The position numbers were made by a program, and so were the translations under genes. 64,000 nt of DNA from Gnetum montanum (Eukaryota; Streptophyta; Gnetopsida; Gnetales; Gnetaceae): NCBI GenBank assembly GCA_015680685.1, contig MNCI01002233.1, positions 104,099 to 168,098 on the forward strand. Direction: 5' to 3'. Below the pieces are notes generated by a model. That model ran no database searches. It saw nothing but the letters and a program-made list of their open reading frames with translations, and was not told the DNA's origin. Shown in pieces: positions 1 through 9,780 of this stretch; within the stretch, counting starts at the first letter, position 1; each line of letters opens with the position of its first letter.

Positions 1-180
1 CATGCATTGGCATAAACATGACATTCTTTCATAGTTGTTTACACTTTGTGTGGTACAGATCGGTCGCCTTGACGATTCCTCTAGAATCCGGCAAGACGTA
101 AAGCCTTCTTTTTGTTGCTTTTTAGTCTCTTTGTTCTTTTTTCACTTTTTGCACTTTTTTGCATAACTACTTGCTTAACA

Positions 181-3100
181 ATGGTTTTTTCAACTACTGC
201 TACCAATTCCTTCAACGTGGAAGTTCCCTTTAATGTCGAAGTCCCCATCATGGTTCAAGGCAGTATTGGTGCTAAGTAACCACTAAACCTGATACTGGAA
301 ACACGCTGATCTCTTAGAGTCCAAAACCGAGGACCTGAGAGATTGACCTAGCAACATGAGCATTACAGCTTCCTCTATGCAAAGATGTAGGCAAATATGC
401 CCTTGGATTTACATGAACTCGAAGAAAAATGTAGCTTCGAGTTTGCTTACTGCAACAGGAAGAAATTTGTCCCTACTCCCGGCATTTTGTTACCTTTAAG
501 ATAAGCATACCAAAGGCTTCTAGACCAACTAATCTAGTTGGCTAGGCTTAGGGAGCAATAGGACACATCATCCAACCAAGATGACACTTTCCAGGATGGA
601 CAGGAAGAACTTGATTCCCAGTCAGACGAGGGAGGTCCAATTGACCCTGCTCCTGTCCCTCCTACTCAGTCCTTCTGGGCCAAGCCGTTGTCTCTTACCG
701 CTCCCTTTGTAATTACATCCATGCTTTTGCAACCTGAAATTATAGCTGCTATGGGTAGCCACGCCAATCCTTCGGTGCTTCCATGCCTACTTTCGCCTAT
801 CTTAGCTATTCCGTTTGAAGCTACTATTCCTTTGTAGGTTGTTCAGCAGTCTATCCTTGTGGCACATAATACGCCAACCATGGCTACCCTGCCACATGTG
901 CATACCATACCAACTTCACAAACATACACAACTTTTGTCTCTATTCCTACATTCACATCTATGCCACCCACTATGGTGGGCCCCATTTGCTTCTTCACCT
1001 AGTTCACAACCATCATAGATGTTTCACTATGTGTGCTCTCAAATACAGCAAGCCTAACAAATGGTGCAACCCAGGATGAGGCCATGGTCTATGCTACCGG
1101 TGACATAAGCAATCTATCTAGTGACCCAACCTATGGTCATCACCTTAACACCACCACCTGCCGAGTGGTGGACAACACAGGCTACATCACTAGTGGGGGT
1201 TGTCCTGGGGGTACCATCGATGGGTCATACCACCGCCCCCACCATGCCATAGGTGGGAGCTACCTCTGCAGCCCCCAACTTTCTACAACGTCGTCGAGTC
1301 TAGACCAAGCATTTTAGCTCATCTAGACCCTCATTGAGGAAATAAAACGTCTCAAAGCTATTGGGTCTGACATGGTACAAGTCATGAACTTTTACCAGGA
1401 TGATCCCTTTAGCCCTGTAATCCCTACTTTGACATTACCCCCAAGGATGTCTCTCCTGCACTTCATGAAGTATGATGGGGAGGGAGATCCCAACACGCAT
1501 CTTGTTATCTTTAGGTCTGAATCTTTGCTATTGCAACACTGGCCGCACACGATCATTCATGTCTTCGCCATGTCCCTAGCCAGGAAAGCCCTAGATTAGT
1601 ACCGCGCATTGCCGCATTCATCCATTTCAACTTTGGAAGAACTCTTGACCCAATTCATGGCACGCTTCAAGTACAAATTGAAGCCAAAAACCACGCTGGA
1701 TCAGTTGATGAGCGTGAAGCAAGACCTACTAGAACCAGTCCAAAAGTTCATTCAACATTAGAGTGCAACCCTTAACGAAATCTGGGAGCCCATCGTGGAG
1801 GCCCACTTGCTGGCCATCTCTATGGGTGTAGTGAACGACTTCATCAAGTCCAAACTGTACTACCTCACTTCTTGCTCTCTTAGTTAGGCTTTCACTTAGA
1901 ATAAGAGCATACAAGATTTGGCCAAGGCAAGCAAAGACCCAGCCTACATCACTTACAAAAACACCTTTGTAAAAAAGGACAAGGGTAAGGCCCCAACAAC
2001 CACAGTGGCCATTGTGGCAACCGAGGCCAAGCCCAAACCTAGCAATAGTGGTAGCAAGAATAACAAGAAACTGGCCATACCTACGACTAACCCTGCACCC
2101 AAATAGGGCCATGTGCCGCAACCTACTACACCTACACTCGAGACATCTACATAACCCAAACCCAACTTTGAGCACAAAGACCACTCAAAGTACACCCCAC
2201 TACCTCTAAAGCCTTCAAAGCTTCTGAAGCAATTGTTGGCATTGGGATACATCCAACACAAGAAAATGTCAGAAGAGGCAAACACAAAACATCAACGCTA
2301 CTACAAGATCCTTAGGAACCCCTCTTTGGCCCTGCCTAATGAGGCTCGAGTTCCTAGGGGTTTGAGGCTAGACAGGTTTTATGACTACCACCAATAGTGT
2401 GGTCACAACACAAATTATTGTCTAGCGTTGCAGGATGACATCCAAAGATTAATCGACTAGGGAAAACTGGTGCTAGATGAAAGCAACCCTGTACACCTTG
2501 AAAACCAATCTATGTATTTCTACATGGATCCCCTCAATGCCAACAATGTGGGTTACGTAATCAGTTCCATCATCATTGATAGTGATTGCCGACCACCTCG
2601 GTAGCCATTTGTGGTATGTGTGCCTCAACATAGTGCACCAGCACCACTAGCAGTTGGTCCAAGCTCGAAGTAGTTGATTGTCCTGAAAGTCCCACGATGA
2701 GCATCCACCTTTGCACCACCTATTAGCAGAGCCACCTGATCCCATCAGTTAATACATTTAGCTCCATTCGTCATCAGGGGGCCGATGCCTTCAATAGCCC
2801 CTATCTCGCGCAACAGAGCTGAACAACCTCCTCACCCCACAAGGCAAGAAGCCCACTTGGTGGGCGAGACGTCGAAGGAAAGTACCATCAAGGGTATTCC
2901 CAAGCCTACGTCTTTGCCTCTTGCATCTGCACCTTCGCCCCCAAAGATGACAGTTGACATGACTATGCAACCTACATCACTCTACTGACAAGGATCTGAA
3001 CCTAAATCCGAAGTCACCTCTCCTCGGGAGATTCATCTTCTGGGATGAATCAAAGAGTAGGAAAGTGTCAAACAAGGGGTTGGCCAAGACATTCTGGATG

Positions 3101-3984
3101 CCCTCACCTAGGTCAAGCAAGCTCTAAAGCAAAAAAAAACTACACTGAGCTTGAACGACCTAATCATGACATCCATACCCCACAACGAGGCTCTAATCCG
3201 CATGTTAACGGCAGTTCCGGTTGACGAGAACATGCCAGCGAAAGAGGAAGCGATCCATTCGATCATGCTTCCCTTTGCAACCATGGACTCCATGACACCT
3301 CAATTGAATTTCAGTGATGACACCATTAGGGAAGATCTTGAAGGAGGTCAGGTAACTACGACACCTCTCTTCATCACAATTTGGGTTGGCCAACACCGGA
3401 TTTGAAGGGTACACGTTGATGATGGGGCTACCACAAAAGTCACTCCCTTCCCTATTGTGGAAAAGTTGGGATTAGTCGACCAGATCAAACCCACAACACA
3501 TTGTGTCTGAGGTCCTTCAACGGGGCACGCGTCCTCATGAAAGGCACAGTTCACGTAGACTTCATAGCAGGGGACTAGTTCCCCACAGATGCAACATTTA
3601 TCGTGGTCAAGAAAATGCCTGGGTTTAACCTGATCTTGGAAAGATCATGGTTAGCACAACTTAGGACTGTCTCCTTGCCTATACACCAAGAAATCCACTT
3701 ACCATATGTAGGCAGGGAGGTGGTGATCTGTGGTGATGAAGTAGCAACGCAAGCGATCAACAACGTAAACATGGAGCAGGGCTCAAAGGTCACAACCTCT
3801 AAGAATGAAGCACTTGATCATGCATACATTAACCATCCAATAGGAGGGTAAGCCTAGCAAATCGACCTCCAACTCGAAAACGCATGGGTTGAGTTTCCCT
3901 TCCAAGTGGAGGACAATGATGTGAACAAAGGCCCTGGCGAAACACCTTGGCCTTACGTTTTGATCTACCCATGACGGGTTAAGA
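181..3984 (+). pseudogene. Tat-A gag-protease pseudogene
   Basis: One frame (first base 181, 1033, 1372, 2785, 3151) runs from an ATG at 181 to about 3490, then shifts to the frame at 3603. It has many in-frame TAG, TAA and TGA codons. The retrotransposon gag core lies at about 1447-1900 (HFMKYDGEGDPNTHL, then LTQFMARFKYKLKP). The zinc knuckle at about 2380-2420 has lost its first Cys (now Tyr) and holds a stop. The protease block lies at about 3150-3850, with the active-site region VDDGAT near 3417 where Tat-B has IDDGAA. Gag packages element RNA and protease cleaves the polyprotein; neither can be made from this copy. It matches Tat-B gag-pro along its whole length. Confidence 0.82.
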
Positions 3985-4080
3985 GGCAGCTATGCATAGC
4001 ATAGCAACCCTACTGCTTCCTGCCCAATTTCCATCCCTTGTACATTCACCGCTTCTCTGCTTTGTTAACATGTCTTCCTT

Positions 4081-4344
4081 TTGGAATGCTACGCTATGGC
4101 CCAAAATGACCTAAAACTAGCATCGTTGCTTTCTATTTTGTTAACATGCCATCCTTCTGGCATGCTACACTATGGCCCAAAATGGCCTAAAACTAGCATC
4201 ATCACTTTTGGAAATGGCCTGAAATGGCCTAAAACTAGCATTTTTGCTTTTCTCTTTGTTAACATATAATCCTTCTAGCATGTTACGCAATGGCCCGAAA
4301 CGGCCTAAAACTAGCAATGGCCCGAAATGGCCTAAAACTAGCAT
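4081..4344 (+). repeat. Tandem array T1 (GGCC-N6-GGCC + TAAAACTAGC units)
   Basis: At least five diverged units carry GGCCCGAAATGGCC or a close variant followed by TAAAACTAGC. It sits just after the protease region, the same place as array T2 in Tat-B, and the unit is the same. The 14-base core is a dyad with four-base arms and a six-base gap. It ends at the deletion junction near 4344. Confidence 0.8.
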
Positions 4345-5392
4345 ATGAAAGCATGAAAACTTTACACGATACAGCAAGTTTGCAAGTCTCACGGAAGCAA
4401 AGTTTGCAAATCGACAAAGTTTTTGCGACTAAGGCCAGTCGCTACGCTATGTAGTGTAGCAAGTATGCAACACACATGTAGTGAAATGCATGACGAAGTG
4501 TTACGCTATGCCAAGCATGCTACGCTATAAAGCACAACAGGGCATGCGGGTGGTTGTGCGACATCAATGCACTTCACCTAATTGGACCATTGACACACAT
4601 CTTCAGACGTTGACTATGCAATTATGGCGTGGCAGGCTCACAGTTACGGCATAATAGGCTCGCATTACAATATTCTTGCAGGTCCAACAATCATACATGA
4701 CACGTGTGGCACCAACAAGTCAACGTGGGCCCGGGGCACATGGCATCCAAACCACCCCTTTCATGTGCCATTTAGCCCTATAAAGATCCTGATGAGCAGC
4801 GCTCAAAGGGTTGGACTATCTCTAGAGGTTCAAAAAAAGCAAGCATCATAACATCGAGCACTGAGCATTGTAAGCTTTCTGTTTGACACTGCAAATAGTT
4901 AGCATCTTTAGCTAGCATTTTGTTCTGTCTCCCTTTCTACCACCTTGGTAGAATCCTCACATTGTCAACACCTAAGTCCACGCCCAAGCACACAACCTGT
5001 TTTGGTCTACACATCTTGGTTACTCTCGGGATCTCTGCACTCCACCACGCTGTGCAACCAACTGTATTCACCCTAATAGAGCAAACTTGTAGCTTCGGAG
5101 CAATGCATTTTTTTAACTACATTTTACTTTGTTTTTTGCTTATTGTTGCGTTTCGCATTGTTTTTCTGCTTTATTTACTTTCAAGTATTACTTTGCATTT
5201 TCGTTCCGTTTCAAAAATATATGTTGCAAAAGGCTATATAGACGCCAATTAAGTCCCTATCTGATCGACCACCGTTTAAGGCACCTCGTATCCGCACACA
5301 CCCAGCACGGCTCTCCCGCGGGTACGGAGTCGAAACTGTTGCACCCACCGACCCTTGGTGTTTTCTAGCCGCCAACATTTTTGGTCGCTACA
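4345..5392 (+). repeat. Tat-A truncated 3' LTR
   Basis: This aligns with the Tat-B LTR from about 27,735 to its end. Shared landmarks are GCAAGTTTGCAAGT, the palindromic GCTACGCTATG blocks, the TATA box region and the U5 end (TTTTGGTCGCTACA). The upstream ~600 bases of the LTR are gone. The 1048 bases kept include the promoter (CCTATAAAG at 4777). Confidence 0.85.
4778..4785 (+). promoter_or_regulatory. LTR TATA box of Tat-A
   Basis: CTATAAAG lies at the place where the other family LTRs have TATAAATA, about 600 bases before the LTR end. One base has drifted from the family consensus. Confidence 0.55.
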
Positions 5393-5773
5393 ATTCCCCT
5401 ACAAGTTTTAGGAATGGTGTAATGTAGGAGTTGATTAAGCTTTTGGATTTCTCCTTTAAGTATTTGTCTATTCTACTAAGCAATGGTTGGGCAAATAACA
5501 TTGTTTATATTTATTTTTTAAAGATAAAGTTTTCAAACCTGTTTGAAGAAAATTTTAGTTTCTTGTCAACATTCTTTATTCAAAATCTTTTTGTAATCAT
5601 CAATTGCAAATGGGTTTACAGATTCAGATTTTCTTCTCTACCTTTTTCCCTTTTTTCTGATTTTTCAATGGATTCAAAATTGAGATTTCACCGGATACTT
5701 TGGTAAAATGAAACTGCGACAAGGCACTGCCGAATTCTATGGCAAGTGGTACCATATTTTTAGTTTTAAGGCA
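5393..5773. other. AT-rich spacer, no gene seen
   Basis: This is AT-rich sequence between the Tat-A LTR and the repeat block upstream of the monooxygenase gene. A short open frame at 5431-5706 has no recognisable domain and looks like chance. Confidence 0.5.
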
Positions 5774-7130
5774 GGTTAAACCTCATTAACGGAAAAACTT
5801 TAAAAGTTGACAACTTCGTATTCAATATTATTGAGGAAGCATCCTGAATCCTGGAAAACATTATTTATTTGCAATCTTACCAAGCTTTAGGCTGACCAGC
5901 AACATCAAATTCACATAAATCTTTCACCTTGACTTCACATAAATCTTTCACCTTGACTTCACCTGATAGACATATTGTATGACTGAACTTTAAATAACGG
6001 ATAAACCTTAAAAGTAAAAGTTGATAATTCCCTATTCAATATTATTGAGGAAGAAGGATCCTGAATCCAAATCACTAAAAAAATATTATTTATTTACAAT
6101 CTTATTGATGTTTTAGTGTGACCGGCAACATCAAATGCACATGAGATATGAATCTTTCACCTTGACTTTCCCCCTTCATGGAGAGATATTGTATTGTATG
6201 ACTGAACTCTCATAGTAAAACTGTTGATGCTTAAATTTTGGACACATTAACACCACTAAACTTTCTATAACTGTGTGGATCCATACATTTTGGACACATC
6301 AACACCCTCATAAAAGAAAAGAACTAAACTAGTTTAGAGAGACTATGGCCTTGGGCATCTCTGTCGCTGGAGAGGGCTATGTAATGTTTAAATGGAGATC
6401 CTACCCCTTGTCATTGTCCACAACCGCTGTCAGCCACTGTTCGCTGTTGCTTTGCACCGCCACTGTTGCTGCCAGTGGTGACGATGGCCAAGTAGAAAAC
6501 CTTGATGCCACAAGGATGAAAACCCCACTGCACAGGATGCAATGCTGCTGCTGATGACGCTGTCGCTGACCACCAGGCGTTTGTGCCGTTGACCGTTGCC
6601 TGCCACCGCTGGCCACGGGCCGTTCCCGTCGCTGATGCATGCTGCAGGTGCAAGCACATGCTGCTGTCGCTGCCGACGCCTGCAGGTGCTGTTAGTGCCA
6701 ACCATCATGCCTAGCATGAACAATGTTGGCATCAACAAAAAGTTGGTACTTTTCTTATTGAATATTATTGAGAGGAAGGATCCTCAACCCAGGTCACTGA
6801 CAAAAACATTATTTTTCTGCAATCTTACCAAAGTTTTAGGGTCATCAGCAAGATCAAATGCACTTGAGGCATGAATCTTCGACCTTGACTTCACCTGCTC
6901 ATCGAATAGAAAAACTTCTTGATGACTTGGTACTGAATATTATTAAGGATCCTGAATCCAGGTCACTGAAAAAACATGATTTATTTGCAATCTTACCGAG
7001 GTGACCGGACCTCGGCAACATCAAATGCACATGACATGAATCTTGGGTCACCTCGGCAACATCAAATGCACATGACATGAATCTTCCACCTTGACTTCAC
7101 CTGCTCATCGGGATATTGTAGGACTGAACT
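5774..7130 (+). repeat. Four diverged ~200 bp repeats upstream of the monooxygenase gene
   Basis: Copies lie at about 5774-5990, 5991-6210, 6737-6908 and 6905-7130. Each has, in order, TTCAATATTATTGAGGAAG or a variant, GGATCCTGAATCC, TTATTTATTTGCAATCTTAC, CAACATCAAATGCACATGA and ACCTTGACTTCACCTGCTCATC. Copy 4 holds an extra internal duplication (7018-7060) of the CAACATCAAATGCACATGAC segment. The last copy ends about 20 bases before the TATA box of the gene, so the array forms the proximal promoter. Copies 2 and 3 are separated by a GC-richer insert. Confidence 0.8.
6211..6736. other. Insert between promoter repeats 2 and 3, partly GC-rich
   Basis: The first part (6211-6330) has TTTTGGACACAT twice. 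From 6345 to about 6700 base composition rises sharply, with imperfect CTGTCGCTG and GCCGCTGTTGCTG steps. Open frames occur on both strands, as expected in GC-rich DNA lacking stops. I recognise no domain. It breaks an otherwise regular repeat array, so it is probably an insertion. Confidence 0.5.
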
Positions 7131-7151
7131 TCCCACCTCCTCCCAGTGCTC

Positions 7152-7160
7152 TATTTATAC
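7152..7160 (+). promoter_or_regulatory. TATA box of the monooxygenase gene
   Basis: TATTTATAC lies 83 bases upstream of the ATG at 7243. That would place a start of transcription near 7185 and give a short leader of about 60 bases. It follows directly on the last upstream repeat. Confidence 0.6.
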
Positions 7161-7242
7161 ATAGAACGGAGGCAATGAGGAAAGCGCAGTTCCGTCAAGG
7201 AAGAAAAAGGAGTTGTTAGACGGTGAAGCTTAGCGAGGAGCC

Positions 7243-9780
7243 ATGAAGATCGTTATTGCAGGAGGCAGCATGTCAGGATTGGCATGTGCTCATGCCTTGC
7301 TGAATACCAGCAACCCTGACCTGAAAAATGAGCTTCAGATCGTAGTTCTGGAAAAGGCCAGGACACTAACTTCTGCAGGAGCAGGCATTGGGTTGGAACA
7401 ACCTGTTCGCAAGAAACTCGATGACTGGAACCTCAAACCTTCAATCGACTCTATCTGTTCTTGCCTATATAGAGAAGAGGTTAATTTTGTCCCCTGTTTT
7501 TTGTTTTTCAATAGATAAAACATATAAGATAGTTTTAGCTCTTAATATCTTTGACAAGGGTTTTTACAGTACGTGTATTAAAGATTTGAGCAAATTCTGG
7601 TGTGGGTGATAAAGAGAATGTAATATTGAATACTGGGGAAGCTTCAAAGACCCATGATTCACTTCCAAATATATCTCAAATTTCCCATGATTTTATAAGT
7701 TTATTTATTTTAATTTTTGTATTATTCGGTCAGATGCCTATGTAAATAGCTCTTAAAGGTGATGTCTGGTTGATCTCCCATAACCTTGAAATTTCTGATT
7801 ATACCATAAACTTAAAACTTATTATTAGCCATAGTTTGAGAAAGCTGGGATTAATCACAAGATCTAGGATATATCACAATGCAACATTGAAGCCCATTCA
7901 AGATCTAATTAGACATTTAAACTATTGTGTTATATTTTTATTGATTTTTTAAGTTTACTATATTATTTATTACTAATTCTGATGTCAACAGAAAAATAAA
8001 ATTTTTATATTGGATTTTCCACTTTAACTGAGCTCTTAGATATTAAAAAAAAATGGAAACTGCAGCCACCAACATAAGTGAATATAATTATTCTGTTTTT
8101 AGATATTAAAAAAAAAATGGAAACTGCAGCCATCAACATAAGTGAATATAATTATTCTGTTTTTATAATATTGATGATTTTCATCCCATGTATTCAGATT
8201 TTTCCGATCCTATTTATGAAAAGAGCTATCCATTTGCGGATGGGATCCCATTTTTCAATATATGTTATTAGCCACCGTGGTCATCCAGACAATTAATTTA
8301 TGTTATTTAATTTTAATTTTTTTCATATGACTGTGATGCTCATATAATTTTATTGGATTCATGGCCCTGATGTGAGCAGCATAGGATTTCAGATGTCAAA
8401 AAAGAAACCTACAGAGTATTGGCCTTCAATGACAATTGTGTACAGAAAGGAACACACTGGAGTGATCTTCATAAACTGTTATACATGAATCTGCCTGACA
8501 AAAGCATTGTTAAGTGGGGTCATGAGTTAGTTTCGTTCTGCAACAAAGATGATGGCTCTGGGGTCTCTGTTCAAGTCGGGGGTGTGTCCACACAAGTAGA
8601 GTTTAGCATTGATTGTGACATTCTTATTGGTGCCGATGGTGTCAGATCTACTGTATGCAGTCTCCTGTTTCCTGATGCTCAAAGAAAGTATAAATCGTTT
8701 AGCATACGTTAAAAGCTAAATGAATTGATATTATTTGATGTACTCTGTGTTTTCTTTAAAATATAATTTTATTTTTAGGTACAGACACCCGAGCCGAGGA
8801 AGAACTGCTTCCTCAACTGGAAATTTGAAGGATATTTCTTTGGTTTAATCTTGAAAATTACAAATTGCAGCTATGTTGGGCACTGTGCTTGGAGAGGCGT
8901 TTATGAATATGGTGATAAATCTGATGAGATCATTGGTCCTTTGCGGTCCCTGTATCCAGGCCTGGGAAGAAGTGCATACTTTGAAATCGCCGGAGACAGC
9001 CATATGGTTTTGTTTGAAATGGAGGGCACGAGAATCAACTGGCTGTGGTACCGTAATCAACCTGAACCTCAAGTAAAGGTTATCACTACTATCCCACATA
9101 GCTTGTTTTGCGTATTTTAAAGCTGTTAATTCGTTCTTGTACTTCAAATATGGTACGAGTAGATTGTCTGCTTTATTGATAAGATAAAGGGCACTAGGAT
9201 CATCATCCCATGCATAGGTAGGTTACCATTGAGGTGTGGACAGTTCAGTAAATGTTGAACTGTAATATTGCAGGGCACATCAACTATCAAATTGGATGAA
9301 CAACAAATGGAGAAGTTGCACAAAGATGCGAGTGAGACATGGTTGTCCCAGTTGGCTGCTTTGGTGAATGCTACCCCGGCACCATTTATTAATGCTTTGT
9401 ATGACAGAGATCCATTACAACATATGGTGGTGGGGCGAGTGGTATTGGTAGGGGATGCAGCACATCCTACGTCACCTCACTGTGGAAAGGGCACAAACAT
9501 GGCCATTCAAGATGCAGCAGCATTAGTTGAATGTCTTTCCAAGTGGGCGTGTGGTGCTAACATAGACCAAGCCTTGGCAGAATACGAGGAATTAAGGCTT
9601 CCTGCAACGTCAAGAGATGTTCTGCGTTCTAGATTCATGGGTCACCTACGGCAGGGTAGAGTGGCATCAGCCCCAGATTGGTGGCAAGCCACTGAAGATC
9701 AATGCAAAGTACTGCTTCAGACCAATGCTTCGCTCAAAGATGTTTCCGACATTAAGAATGCTTTAATTAATGCAAAATGA
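7243..9780 (+). CDS. FAD-dependent monooxygenase (zeaxanthin epoxidase / 6-hydroxynicotinate monooxygenase-like), 4 exons
   Basis: Exons are 7243-7479, 8380-8687, 8871-9072 and 9274-9780, giving 417 residues, close to the usual length of this family. All introns are GT-AG and the phases (0, 2, 0) agree. Exon 1 has the Rossmann FAD motif GGSMSGLACAHAL at residues 7-19. Exon 2 ends with the DG motif CDILIGADGVRS. Exon 3 opens with YVGHCAWRG, a family landmark that fixes the splice. Exon 4 has the GD motif LVGDAAHPTSPHCGKG, then NMAIQDA. The ATG is supported by an in-frame TAG at 7231 and a TATA box 83 bases upstream. Members use FAD and NAD(P)H to hydroxylate or epoxidise small substrates; plant homologues of this type are mostly uncharacterised, so the substrate is unknown. 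I see no frameshift or stop. It is the only gene here likely to be functional, lying between retrotransposon nests. Confidence 0.88.
8038..8164 (+). repeat. 63 bp tandem duplication in intron 1
   Basis: Two nearly identical units (8038-8100 and 8101-8164) start AGATATTAAAAAAAAA and end TTATTCTGTTTTT. They differ by one base in the A run and one C/T change, so the duplication is recent. It lies well inside the 900-base first intron and does not touch the splice sites. Confidence 0.85.

Larger units (their letters stand above)
1..5392 (+). mobile_element. Tat-A: deleted Ty3/gypsy Tat-like LTR element (3' part in window)
   Basis: The window opens inside the leader of this element. The first ~120 bases match the leader of Tat-B at about 28935-29055 and 29106-29225. 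Ruined gag and protease follow (181 to about 3984), then a tandem array, then a sudden switch at about 4344 into the middle of an LTR. That LTR ends with CA at 5391-5392. RT, RNase H, integrase, the antisense gene and roughly the first third of the 3' LTR are missing relative to Tat-B, a loss of about 10 kb. The 5' LTR lies outside the window, so the target duplication cannot be checked; the five bases after the LTR are ATTCC. Assignment to the Tat lineage is by its close similarity to Tat-B. Confidence 0.85.

Noticed and set aside
815-1018. Open frame of 67 codons on the plus strand
   Set aside because: It is a shifted frame within the Tat-A gag ruins, whose coding frame is the one at 1033 and 1372.
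1729-2285. Two minus-strand frames of 151 and 110 codons
   Set aside because: They lie antisense to gag with no domain; the counterpart in Tat-B (30945-31249) is a shadow of the same kind.
6401-6738. Overlapping minus-strand frames of 79-102 codons
   Set aside because: Three overlapping frames with repetitive Gln/His/Ser text in a GC-rich insert; no domain and no splice or start context.
8690-8870. Open stretch in intron 2 of the monooxygenase that could be exon
   Set aside because: Using the earlier acceptor near 8779 leads to a stop in the phase required by exon 2, while the acceptor at 8870 gives the family text YVGHCAWRG.
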